DNA of 15,214 nt, taken from the NCBI GenBank assembly GCA_014237955.1, contig JABABY010000027.1, positions 1-15,214 on the forward strand. Reading direction: 5' to 3'. The position numbers were made by a program, and so were the translations under genes. Origin of the DNA: Planctomycetota bacterium. Its GTDB lineage: Bacteria > Planctomycetota > Planctomycetia > Pirellulales > UBA7805. Positions 1 through 7,322 of this stretch are shown here, piece after piece. Numbering within the stretch: the stretch's first letter is position 1; the number at the start of each line of letters is the position of its first letter. The notes beneath the pieces are model-generated. The model was not told the origin of the DNA. It saw only the letters and a list, made by a program, of their open reading frames with translations, and searched no databases.

Positions 1-1
1 A

Positions 2-568
2 ACTACAGTAGCCGTCAGTCTTGCAGCGAGCATGGGCCGTTCCGGACGTCGAACGCTTTTGATCGACGGCGACATGAGAAATCCCTCCGCGCATAGGCTG
101 CTGGAAATGCCGCTGGAAGATGGCTTGTCCGAGGTACTTCGCGGCGAGGTCACAAGTGAAAGCGTCATTCGGCCAAGCCAGATGGCGGGGCTACGATTCA
201 TGTCTGCTGGGCATTGTGATCATATGTGTCTGCAGGCATTAACGAAGGAAAATCTGGGAGAGATTTTTCACAAGCTCCGAGAAGAATTTGATTTCATCAT
301 CGTCGACTCCGGGCCTGTCCTGTCGGTCGTCGATCCATTACTGCTCGGGCAGCAATGTGATGCAGCCCTAATCTCGGTAATACGCAATGTCAGTCGTTTG
401 ATGCCTGCCTACGAAACTGTAGAACGGTTACAATCCACTAACATTCCAGTCGTCGGTTGTGTTATCAACGGGCTGGAAAGCAGCGCTTTCGTTTCCGGTT
501 ATTACACCTACGGCTATGGACACGCCCCTGCACTCACCGAAAGCAGCTCAGGGGAAAGCCCCTCGTAG
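2..568 (+). CDS. Capsular/exopolysaccharide tyrosine autokinase (BY-kinase), C-terminal part
   Basis: This is a partial gene: the reading frame is open to the left edge, and only about 188 C-terminal residues are visible. The first residues (TTVAVSLAAS) look like the end of a Walker A region (GKTT...). Next comes a Walker A'-type strand, TLLIDGDMRNP, and a Walker B-type strand, FDFIIVDSGPVLSVVD. Near the C-terminus there is a tyrosine cluster, YYTYGYG, which in this family is the autophosphorylation site. BY-kinases work at the inner membrane face with a Wzz-like chain-length regulator and control export of polysaccharide by phosphorylation cycling. The ATPase signatures and tyrosine tail are seen directly; the role is from the family. 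Whether a Wzz domain is fused at the N-terminus cannot be seen. A ParA/MinD-like ATPase is the alternative, but the tyrosine tail argues against it. Confidence 0.9.
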   Translation, partial: TTVAVSLAASMGRSGRRTLLIDGDMRNPSAHRLLEMPLEDGLSEVLRGEVTSESVIRPSQMAGLRFMSAGHCDHMCLQALTKENLGEIFHKLREEFDFIIVDSGPVLSVVDPLLLGQQCDAALISVIRNVSRLMPAYETVERLQSTNIPVVGCVINGLESSAFVSGYYTYGYGHAPALTESSSGESPS

Positions 569-712
569 AGAATTTAAAAGTTGCACTGGCGAAGCGATCG
601 GCACCAGCACCCTCTGAGAGGGGAGATTCCGGAACATTGATCTTCCCCAGATCTCTTTGTCGGCGGCTGTTGTTTGTGGTTTGTTGTTAATTTTTTCAAT
701 GGGACAATTGCC

Positions 713-1405
713 GTGGCTCGCTGGATCCCTCTGATCGTAGGACTGCCGCTGATTGGTATCAGTACCTATATCCAAGGTTCCTGGACCCACCGCTGGACAC
801 AGGGAACCGATAAGGAACTTGTGAGGCTGGCCGAACGATACCAATCCATTCCCACAGTCATCGGCACTGAATGGGTTGGGCAGGACATCCCGTTCTCAAA
901 GCAGGAATTGGCAGAAGCTGGCGCGCATGCACATATTTCCCGAGCCTATCGCAATAAGAAGACGGGCGATCAGATTATAATTTATATGATCTGTGGCTAC
1001 GCCCGCGATGTCGCAGTCCATACACCTGAATACTGCTATGTGGGCGCAGGGTATGAGGTGGAAAGCAGACCGGACAATTTTACTTTCGTCACTGGAGGTG
1101 GTGATTCCGATGATGCCACCGCCGAATGCTGGACCTCGACATTTCTGAAGGAGCGGACCGATGGGGCAATCCACCAACGCATTCTTTGGGCCTGGAACAA
1201 CGGGGGGAACTGGCACGCACCGGACAGTCCGCGGTTAGAATTTCCCGGAAATTCAGTGCTCAATAAAGTGTATCTGATCACAAATATCAGAGGCGGGACT
1301 GACGAACTGACTGAGAAGCACCCGTCAGTCCAATTTGGCAAACTGTTCCTGCCCATCGTGCGTGAAACGCTCTACCCGCCTGCACCCACGGACAGCACTC
1401 CCTAG
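713..1405 (+). CDS. EpsI-family exosortase-associated protein
   Basis: A 230-residue protein starting with one hydrophobic segment (ARWIPLIVGLPLIGIS), followed by a soluble, presumably periplasmic, domain. The diagnostic motif is HTPEYCYVGAGY at about residues 103-114, matching the H-x-PE-x-CY-x-G-x-GY signature of EpsI proteins (DUF3485), which are encoded with exosortases in exopolysaccharide/PEP-CTERM loci. Their biochemical role is not settled; the conserved His and Cys suggest a catalytic or thiol function. I chose GTG at 713 because GGGA sits 8 bases upstream and the hydrophobic segment then starts at the N-terminus. The frame also has a TTG at 674 without an upstream Shine-Dalgarno sequence. 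The gene lies 144 bases after the kinase, in the same direction. No exosortase is visible in the window, so this is a member of such a system without its usual partner in view. Confidence 0.87.
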   Translation: MARWIPLIVGLPLIGISTYIQGSWTHRWTQGTDKELVRLAERYQSIPTVIGTEWVGQDIPFSKQELAEAGAHAHISRAYRNKKTGDQIIIYMICGYARDVAVHTPEYCYVGAGYEVESRPDNFTFVTGGGDSDDATAECWTSTFLKERTDGAIHQRILWAWNNGGNWHAPDSPRLEFPGNSVLNKVYLITNIRGGTDELTEKHPSVQFGKLFLPIVRETLYPPAPTDSTP

Positions 1406-1479
1406 ATCCCAAAACAGCTTTCGCTTGCATCGTGGATCGCTATTTGCGAGAATACCAGCAGGGCCTGCCAATAGGATTT

Positions 1480-1516
1480 AAAATAGAATATTGCGTGGGG
1501 CAATACTTTCTATTTT
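1480..1516 (+). promoter_or_regulatory. Long AT-rich inverted repeat upstream of the prepilin-like gene
   Basis: The left arm is AAAATAGAA + TATTGC (1480-1494), the loop is GTGGG, and the right arm is GCAATA + CT + TTCTATTTT (1500-1516). This gives 15 base pairs, all matched, with a 2-base bulge (CT). It lies between epsI and the prepilin-like gene, ending 4 bases before that gene's ribosome binding site. It could be an operator, a 5'-leader hairpin or a weak terminator for epsI; the stem is too AT-rich for a typical terminator. The symmetry is seen; the function is unknown. Confidence 0.5.
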
Positions 1517-1519
1517 CAT

Positions 1520-1525
1520 AAGGTG
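1520..1525 (+). promoter_or_regulatory. Ribosome binding site of the prepilin-like gene
   Basis: AAGGTG lies 5 bases before the ATG at 1531. It fixes that start and places the prepilin signal at residues 1-16. Confidence 0.6.
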
Positions 1526-1530
1526 CTGCC

Positions 1531-3762
1531 ATGTGGACACGCTCTCGAACGATTTGTAGGCCAACAAGCGCACGGGCCTTCACGCTCGTAGAACTACTAG
1601 TCGTGATCGGCATTATCACGATCCTCGCCTCACTGCTCATCCCCGCAATTAGTAGTATACGAGGCACTTCCCGCCAGACACAATGCGCAAGTCGCCTCGG
1701 CCAGATCGGTAAGGCAGTCATCAACGCAACCACCGATGGTGCTCGGCTTTCTCTCCGCAAGGAAGAATCAGACAGGGACACCGATGGCACAAAGATAACA
1801 GAAAATCGACTACAAACCGGTATCCTGCGATCACTTGAAGATCATATGGATAACAACTACACGGTCTATAAGTGCCCTGCCGCTACGGGAGACGACATCG
1901 GTGATGAAACAACGATCCACTTCGGATTCAACGGCAGGATCAGCAGGCTCCATAGCTCCGATTCGGGGAAAATTGTCGCACTCGACTATGGTAAGGAGAT
2001 TGTCGATTTCACCAAACCGGAGGAGTGGGAAACCTATAAACGTCCACGACATTCCGATGCCAGCAATGTCCTCTTCTTTGACGGCCACGTGGAACAGGTC
2101 CACTTTATACCCACAGGCACTGTGAGCGAGACGGGCGATTCGATCGAACCCAAGGATTATGAGAGAGTCGAAAAATACTGGGTTCCCACAATCGATCGCA
2201 AATATGTACATCAGGCTGGAGACGGGGTCGTCTATAATGCAAAACTCGATATTGCCGAACCGCCACCTCAATACGCAGGAAGCACCTACAACTACGGAAA
2301 AAATTTCACTGGGGATCGTAAAGACTATGGACCTGCCCCACCAGAACCCGATGAATATGTGATGATTATCGACGATGGAGACAGCGGCTTTAGTGCCGGG
2401 GGTGATTACGATTACCTTGCGACCCCCGGAATTGTCGGCTACCAGACCGACTGGCACCGAGTCCAGTCAGGCAATACCGGCGAGGCGAGTTGGACATTTA
2501 CCGGACTCAGTAACAGCAGCCAGTACACCGTCTCAGCCACCTGGACCTCTAAGAGCAACCGGGCGAACGATGCGGTCTATACGATCGGCTGGGGCGATTT
2601 TGGAGGCGATGCGGGGGGCCCGTCCCTTCCCGATCCGGTCATTATCGACGACGGGGACAGCGGCTTCAGCACCGACTTTGACTATTTGGCCAATCCGGGT
2701 CTGACCGGCTATGAGACCGACTGGCATCGCAAAAAGGCGGGCGAGGGAGCGGGCGAGGCGAGTTGGACTTTTTCGTCACTCCAGAGCGGTACCTATAACG
2801 TCTACGCCACCTGGCGAGAAAAAGAGAACCGGGCCAACGACGCCCCCTACACACTCGAATATGATGGCAGCACCGAACAAACATCGGTCGATCAGATTGC
2901 GCAGCCAAGCAACGACCACACCGAAGGAGGCCGCAAGTTCCAAAACTTGTGGACGGTGGAGGTGACCGGAGGCACATTAACGGTCAAACTCAACGAATCG
3001 GCCAATGGGAGCGGTCAGGTGATCGCCGATGCGATCCGCGTCGAGTGTACGGCACTCACCGATGATGGTAGCGGTGGCGGTGGGGAAGAGACCGGTGCTG
3101 TACTGGCCACCAAGACAGTCAACCAGAGAAGCGAGCCGGGTGCAGACTTCACTGCTGATGGACGGCCTTTTGAGGAACTGGCTACCGTGAGCCCCGGCAG
3201 TGGTGAGATCATCGTCAAGCTTCCCGAATCGGCCGGCAGCACGGGCCAGGTCGTCGCCGATGCGGTGCGGATCGAGTGTCTCGACTGCACGTCGGGAGAA
3301 GAAACCACCGAACCGCCCCCCTATACGCAGGATCCCGATGCGCCTGAGGAGACGGTACCGATTGTGCCGGGCGACCCAGGATATGCTGCTTCGGTGGGAA
3401 CCACATCTGTCGGCCGGGGCGCTTTTGTGGACCTGAATTATCTTAGTGAGGGTCCCACAAATACCCCGACATCCGTTTACAGCGGCTCGGGAACTACTCG
3501 GATAGCAGATGACCCTACGGCTGAGTTGGTCTCCAACACAGCAGGCGTTGCTACCTACGACTCCTGGTCAGGACTCAATACCGAGGCTGGAATTGTCGGT
3601 TTTGATAATGGCGGTGACGGGATCATCGACACGGCCGAGGATCTCCGCCTCCATCCACCCTTTAAAGTGCCGCTGCGGGGGATCCAGATTGAGATCCGCG
3701 TCTATGAGCCGGAGAGCAAATCGGTACGCACGGTGAAGGTCCAGAAATCGCTCTCCCAGTAA
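1531..3762 (+). CDS. Prepilin-like (type II/IV) protein with H-X9-DG motif and golvesin-like domains
   Basis: A 743-residue protein. Residues 15-40 are a prepilin signal: RAFTLVELLVV followed by a hydrophobic helix. Cleavage would fall between Ala16 and Phe17, with Glu21 at +5. The usual Gly at -1 is replaced by Ala. Residues 174-185 form an H-X9-DG motif (H174 ... D184-G185), common in the many pilin-like proteins of Planctomycetes. Residues 277-583 carry golvesin/carbohydrate-binding-like sequence: half A at 277-350, a full A+B domain at 370-506, and half B at 522-583. Gly-rich linkers are at 353-369 and 511-522. The C-terminal 40 residues (PLRGIQIEIRVYEPES) resemble the ends of planctomycete pseudopilins. 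After processing it would probably be an inner-membrane or surface fibre subunit that displays a ligand-binding domain. It faces the polysaccharide operon, so binding to that polymer is a reasonable guess, not shown. Confidence 0.85.
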   Translation: MWTRSRTICRPTSARAFTLVELLVVIGIITILASLLIPAISSIRGTSRQTQCASRLGQIGKAVINATTDGARLSLRKEESDRDTDGTKITENRLQTGILRSLEDHMDNNYTVYKCPAATGDDIGDETTIHFGFNGRISRLHSSDSGKIVALDYGKEIVDFTKPEEWETYKRPRHSDASNVLFFDGHVEQVHFIPTGTVSETGDSIEPKDYERVEKYWVPTIDRKYVHQAGDGVVYNAKLDIAEPPPQYAGSTYNYGKNFTGDRKDYGPAPPEPDEYVMIIDDGDSGFSAGGDYDYLATPGIVGYQTDWHRVQSGNTGEASWTFTGLSNSSQYTVSATWTSKSNRANDAVYTIGWGDFGGDAGGPSLPDPVIIDDGDSGFSTDFDYLANPGLTGYETDWHRKKAGEGAGEASWTFSSLQSGTYNVYATWREKENRANDAPYTLEYDGSTEQTSVDQIAQPSNDHTEGGRKFQNLWTVEVTGGTLTVKLNESANGSGQVIADAIRVECTALTDDGSGGGGEETGAVLATKTVNQRSEPGADFTADGRPFEELATVSPGSGEIIVKLPESAGSTGQVVADAVRIECLDCTSGEETTEPPPYTQDPDAPEETVPIVPGDPGYAASVGTTSVGRGAFVDLNYLSEGPTNTPTSVYSGSGTTRIADDPTAELVSNTAGVATYDSWSGLNTEAGIVGFDNGGDGIIDTAEDLRLHPPFKVPLRGIQIEIRVYEPESKSVRTVKVQKSLSQ
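2359..3279 (+). repeat. Internal golvesin-like repeats in A-(A+B)-B order
   Basis: Half A copy 1 is at 2359-2580 and copy 2 at 2638-2850. Both start with IIDDGDSGFS and share TDWHR, GEASWTF and NRANDA. Half B copy 1 is at 2851-3048 and copy 2 at 3094-3279. Both have NQ/DQ near the start and end in GQV(I/V)ADA(I/V)R(V/I)EC. The DNA is also similar: GGCGAGGCGAGTTGGAC occurs in both A copies. A1 lacks its own B half and B3 lacks its own A half, so the two outer halves may form one domain interrupted by the inner one. Confidence 0.75.
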
Positions 3763-3813
3763 TCGCTCCGGTATTTTGGCTGCTCCTGCAGGTTCGGCCA
3801 ATTGCCTTGCCAG

Positions 3814-5229
3814 CTAGCTGGTCCGACCCGTCGCCGCATCGAGAACTGCAGTCAGCTTGCCCGTGAGATGGTGCGTATCGTAGGCCGCCCTGGCACGCTC
3901 CCAATCGCCCGTAGAACCGCCCTTGCGCAACATCTGCAGCATCTGGCAGATCGCCTGGGCAATTTGTACAGGGTCGTTCGGGGCCGCCAGCATCCCGACA
4001 CCGTACTCGCGGATCAAATCGGCAGTCGCCCCCTCTCCGGTGAGCACGAGCATCGGCTTTTGAAAAAGGAGCATCTCATAAAGTTTGGCCGGCACCTGAA
4101 GCGTGGAAAGAGGTTGGATGACAATGAGGATATCGGCAGCCGCCATCCGCCGCAGTGTGGTTTCGTGCGACTGCTGGCCCCAGAGCTTGACTTCCGGAAG
4201 GTCCCGCCTGAGCAGACGTGCAGCAAGATCGGGGGGATGGTCGACCTCGCCGATCTGCTCTAGGAGGACACGCTCCTGCGATGCTTTGAGTTGCTCGACC
4301 GCATCGATGAGCGGCTGCAGACTCCGATGCCTGTAAATACTTCCCGGATGACAGAGGATGGGCGTCTCGCCCGGCGGCCCTTCCCGCGCCTCCTGAAGAT
4401 ATTGTTGGATCGGCGCCGCACTCCGATCGTCGACCCCATTGGGAATCGCGACAAATTTATTGGTATATTTTTTTGGATACGTGGCGATAAACTCCCGCTT
4501 CAATCGTTCTGTATTGAGTACCACGCGAGAGGCAAAGCGGACACACAAGGACTCCATTCTCTTTTGCAACCAGTTTCTTATCTTTGAATCCTCCCGGAGC
4601 CTCCACTCGTCGCAGGCCCAGGGATCCCGAAGATCGAGAACCAGTGGGGTCCGGGTGAGCAGACCGATCCCCAGGCCGGCCAGATGCACGCTGTGGGGCG
4701 GCCCCGTCGAAACAATCACTTGAGGGCGATGCTGACGGACCATCCGGTAACCGGCAATCACCGCGGGCCCGATCCAATTCGCGCAGTCGTCCGGGGTGTA
4801 GAACACAATCTCCCGGAGACTCACGAGTCTCCGTTTGATTCCCGAGAAAAAGCCATGGGGGGAATCCTCCTGCTGCCCGTCGGCGGCCACCTCGGCATCT
4901 GCTGGCGGTTGCCGGGAATTGTTTTTTCGCGGATGGCAGATTCGCTTGATCCACTCGATACCACGGTCGAGCAGTCGCCAGACCCCCACCCGCTCAACGA
5001 TCGCCCCTGCGGGAATCCGACTACAGAGCGAATGATCGATGGGGTGTCCTACAACCGCTTCCTCCTTCATGCTCAGCACCATTCCTTCCCAACCAAAATC
5101 GGGCAGGTTTTCCATAAATCGCAACGTGCGGTAGATTCCCACAGCTGCAATGGGGGGAAAGGTGTGGGCCACAAAGAGGCATTTGTGCCGCTCTGCGCCA
5201 GGCTCAACGGTGGATCGATCCGACATCAT
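3814..5229 (-). CDS. Family 4-like glycosyltransferase (GT-B fold)
   Basis: A 471-residue protein that would transfer a sugar from a nucleotide donor during repeat-unit assembly. The N-terminal Rossmann domain has HTFPPIAAVGIYRTLRF at about residues 22-38, the pattern of GT4 enzymes that begin with PP..G..R. STGPPHSVHLAGL lies at 174-186 and LVLDLRDPW at 196-204, a strong signature of this subfamily. The C-terminal domain has IPNGVD at 262-267 and VPAKLYEML at 379-387, the donor-binding region. Residues 100-125 look like a variable charged linker. It starts with ATG ATG; AAGG lies 7 bases upstream of the first. It is the last gene of the leftward operon, 60 bases after the sulfotransferase gene and 51 bases from the convergent prepilin stop. 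Donor and acceptor cannot be read from the sequence. Confidence 0.88.
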   Translation of the reverse strand: MMSDRSTVEPGAERHKCLFVAHTFPPIAAVGIYRTLRFMENLPDFGWEGMVLSMKEEAVVGHPIDHSLCSRIPAGAIVERVGVWRLLDRGIEWIKRICHPRKNNSRQPPADAEVAADGQQEDSPHGFFSGIKRRLVSLREIVFYTPDDCANWIGPAVIAGYRMVRQHRPQVIVSTGPPHSVHLAGLGIGLLTRTPLVLDLRDPWACDEWRLREDSKIRNWLQKRMESLCVRFASRVVLNTERLKREFIATYPKKYTNKFVAIPNGVDDRSAAPIQQYLQEAREGPPGETPILCHPGSIYRHRSLQPLIDAVEQLKASQERVLLEQIGEVDHPPDLAARLLRRDLPEVKLWGQQSHETTLRRMAAADILIVIQPLSTLQVPAKLYEMLLFQKPMLVLTGEGATADLIREYGVGMLAAPNDPVQIAQAICQMLQMLRKGGSTGDWERARAAYDTHHLTGKLTAVLDAATGRTS

Positions 5230-5289
5230 ACAATCGCCTTGCGCGTGACTCCGAAAACATCGAAACTCTGTAGGAACATCATCGACTGG

Positions 5290-6072
5290 TTACTTTGTTT
5301 GTAACCGCTGCACACTTTCTTCCAGGCGATCGTGCCAATACTGGTACAGTCGGGTATCCCAAGAATTTTCCCGCTCGAGCCGGGCCTCCAGTTCGGGTGT
5401 CAATTCAAGTCGCTTGGAAAAATTACGTCCCGCTGCATTCCGCTTCTCAATCTCACCGTGGATATTCATCCTCGCGGCTAGAAACGGAAAATCGCGATTG
5501 AGATGTTCGGTGCACCCAACAAATAAAAACTTTTTTAGCTCGCGTTGCACCTGCTCGAACATGGCAGAACTGGCCCCCCGCCTAAGCCGATATTGAAGCA
5601 ATCGCTGACCCTGAACCCATGCCCTCCGCAGGCGATTGGCAATCAGTCGCTTCACAAGAAATTTTGTGATGACATCGCGCTCCTGCTGTGCATACCAGGT
5701 GTCAAAGGAAACCGTTGCATCCCATTTTGAATTTGAGGCATCTGACGTTTCATAGTTAAATGCCGAAAGGATTCGGTCGGCGGTTTTGCGAAAGAATGTG
5801 ATCCGCTGCGGAATCTTGTTGGGAAATAACGACTCTGTTCTGATGTTGACCTCGTGACCTGCAATCGCGCGAACAGCCATCCGCTCCTCCAGAGAACGTT
5901 CGGGAAAAGGCAAGCGATGATTTTTCCGGTCATCTCGCTCTCCGGCATCATCGAGTTGGATAAACCCATGTCCCAATTTCAGGTTCTTACGCAGAAGGTG
6001 ATTGACGGACGTTCCCCCTGTCTTTGGAATATGGAAAAATATAAAAACTTCCGGATTTTCTTCGGGATACAT
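5290..6072 (-). CDS. PAPS-dependent sulfotransferase family protein
   Basis: A 260-residue protein. Near the N-terminus, FHIPKTGGTS (about residues 13-22) is the 5'-phosphosulfate binding loop. At 95-105, FRKTADRILSAF gives the R-x4-R-x2-S pattern of the 3'-phosphate site. GHEVNIRTE precedes it, as in the family containing heparan-sulfate 2-O-sulfotransferases. The enzyme should move sulfate from PAPS to a carbohydrate hydroxyl; with polysaccharide genes on both sides the glycan product is the likely acceptor. There is no signal peptide or membrane segment, so it would act in the cytoplasm before export. A TTG directly before the ATG extends the frame by one codon, but ATG at 6072 is the natural start; no strong Shine-Dalgarno sequence is seen. 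It lies 43 bases after the preceding glycosyltransferase gene. Confidence 0.88.
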   Translation of the reverse strand: MYPEENPEVFIFFHIPKTGGTSVNHLLRKNLKLGHGFIQLDDAGERDDRKNHRLPFPERSLEERMAVRAIAGHEVNIRTESLFPNKIPQRITFFRKTADRILSAFNYETSDASNSKWDATVSFDTWYAQQERDVITKFLVKRLIANRLRRAWVQGQRLLQYRLRRGASSAMFEQVQRELKKFLFVGCTEHLNRDFPFLAARMNIHGEIEKRNAAGRNFSKRLELTPELEARLERENSWDTRLYQYWHDRLEESVQRLQTK

Positions 6073-6115
6073 CAACGGCCACTCAATCGCTACAAAGATC
6101 TTTTAAAGAAAATAT

Positions 6116-7273
6116 CTATTCTACTTTACGCCAGGCAGCCGACTGCGCGCCGGCTAAAAAAGTGAAAAAACCGAAAAGGGAGCCTATATTCGCCGTTACA
6201 AAGTAGAAGGGAATTGCGGTTAAGGGCAGGTACCAACGGCAACGATCGGCCAGCAGGCCGAACAGTGCGAGGGCATAAAAAATCCCCTGCAGTACCATAA
6301 GCCCGAGCAGCAGTGGGCCACCAACGAACTTTGCGAGCAAAATGTTTGCCGCAAGCGCAAGCAACAGAAACCAGGGGACCAGGACCGGCATGACTGAGTG
6401 GGAAAAGTAGATCCAGAAGCGGACCGGTGGCCACGGCAGAAGCATTCCAGGAAACCGAAAAAAGTTCTGGTATTTTCCCGACTGGCTCCGGATTTTTTGG
6501 CGGAAAAAGCGACGGGTCTGCTGCAATACTTTTCCACGGGCCACGGCCGAGGCCTCAAAAATGACCCGCTTTCCCTGGAGGATGATCCCCAATGGTACGG
6601 CGACATCATCGTTGATGGTATTGTCCATCGGTGGCGCGTACCACTCGCGACGTGCTGCATAAATGGTTCCATCACACATACAGATGCTGTAGAGCCGACT
6701 CTCGATGGATTGTAACAACCTCTGGAATCGCCAATAAAAACGTGTGCCCACGCCCATCCCCGATTGTTCGGCATCGTAGATATGATTGCCGGTCACAGCG
6801 CCGATTTTCGGATCGGCAAAGTGCCGCACCAACTTCAAAATGGCATCTCGGTCAAACAATTCAGAAATATCCGAAAACACACAAATTTCGCCCGTAGCCT
6901 CTCCTACCAAACGATTGACCACCGCCATTTTTCCGCTGCGTGCCTGATAGGCGAACAGTTTGACGCCCCGATCGCTGAATTCGGCGGCAATGGCGTTGGT
7001 ACCATCTTCCGATGCATCGGAACCCACAAGAATCTGCAATTGATCTGCCGGATAATCCAGAGCGAGACAGTTTTCAAGTTTTTCACGGATACAACTCTCT
7101 TCGTTGTAGGCGGCCAGCACGATCGATACGGTGGGCCTGAAAGAGTCGTCCAGTTGAGATGCCCGGCGACGTACAAATGCTTGACCAAGCAGCAGCAGGC
7201 AAGGGTAGCCCAGATAGGTATAGAGGATGGCGCCCACGGAGATCCAAAATATCCACTGCATCATAGTTTCCAC
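6116..7273 (-). CDS. Membrane-bound family 2 glycosyltransferase
   Basis: A 385-residue protein with an N-terminal membrane helix (about 6-31), a cytosolic GT-A domain (about 47-260), and three further hydrophobic segments (about 286-311, 315-341 and 348-374). In the GT-A domain, VSIVLAAYNEE (49-59) is the nucleotide-binding strand, GSDASEDGT (84-92) the first acidic site, and VFSDISELFD (132-141) the DxD-equivalent region. NDDVAVP (221-227) supplies the catalytic Asp pair, and QQTRRFFRQK (251-260) the Q-x-x-R-(R/W)-like motif. This layout is that of processive or lipid-linked GT2 enzymes that build chains at the inner membrane. The start is ambiguous: GTG at 7273 has GAGGA 9 bases upstream, while ATG codons at 7264 and 7261 would shorten it by 3 or 4 residues. 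Confidence 0.9.
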   Translation of the reverse strand: METMMQWIFWISVGAILYTYLGYPCLLLLGQAFVRRRASQLDDSFRPTVSIVLAAYNEESCIREKLENCLALDYPADQLQILVGSDASEDGTNAIAAEFSDRGVKLFAYQARSGKMAVVNRLVGEATGEICVFSDISELFDRDAILKLVRHFADPKIGAVTGNHIYDAEQSGMGVGTRFYWRFQRLLQSIESRLYSICMCDGTIYAARREWYAPPMDNTINDDVAVPLGIILQGKRVIFEASAVARGKVLQQTRRFFRQKIRSQSGKYQNFFRFPGMLLPWPPVRFWIYFSHSVMPVLVPWFLLLALAANILLAKFVGGPLLLGLMVLQGIFYALALFGLLADRCRWYLPLTAIPFYFVTANIGSLFGFFTFLAGAQSAAWRKVE

Positions 7274-7282
7274 GTGACTGGG

Positions 7283-7287
7283 TCCTC
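7283..7287 (-). promoter_or_regulatory. Ribosome binding site favouring the GTG start of the GT2 gene
   Basis: On the - strand, GAGGA lies 9 bases before the GTG at 7273 and 18 before the nearest ATG, which is too far. It therefore favours the GTG. Confidence 0.4.
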
Positions 7288-7322
7288 GGGTTAGCCTTTA
7301 TTTAGGAATTCTTTTGATCGGG

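Noticed and set aside
3776..3801. Inverted repeat TTGGC...GCCAA between the convergent genes, possible terminator for both
   Set aside because: The stem is only 5 bases with a large loop (around a CCTGCAGG palindrome) and no T-run follows.
3802..4263. Rightward frame opposite the end of the left GT4 gene
   Set aside because: It is antisense to a gene with strong glycosyltransferase motifs and shows no domain of its own.
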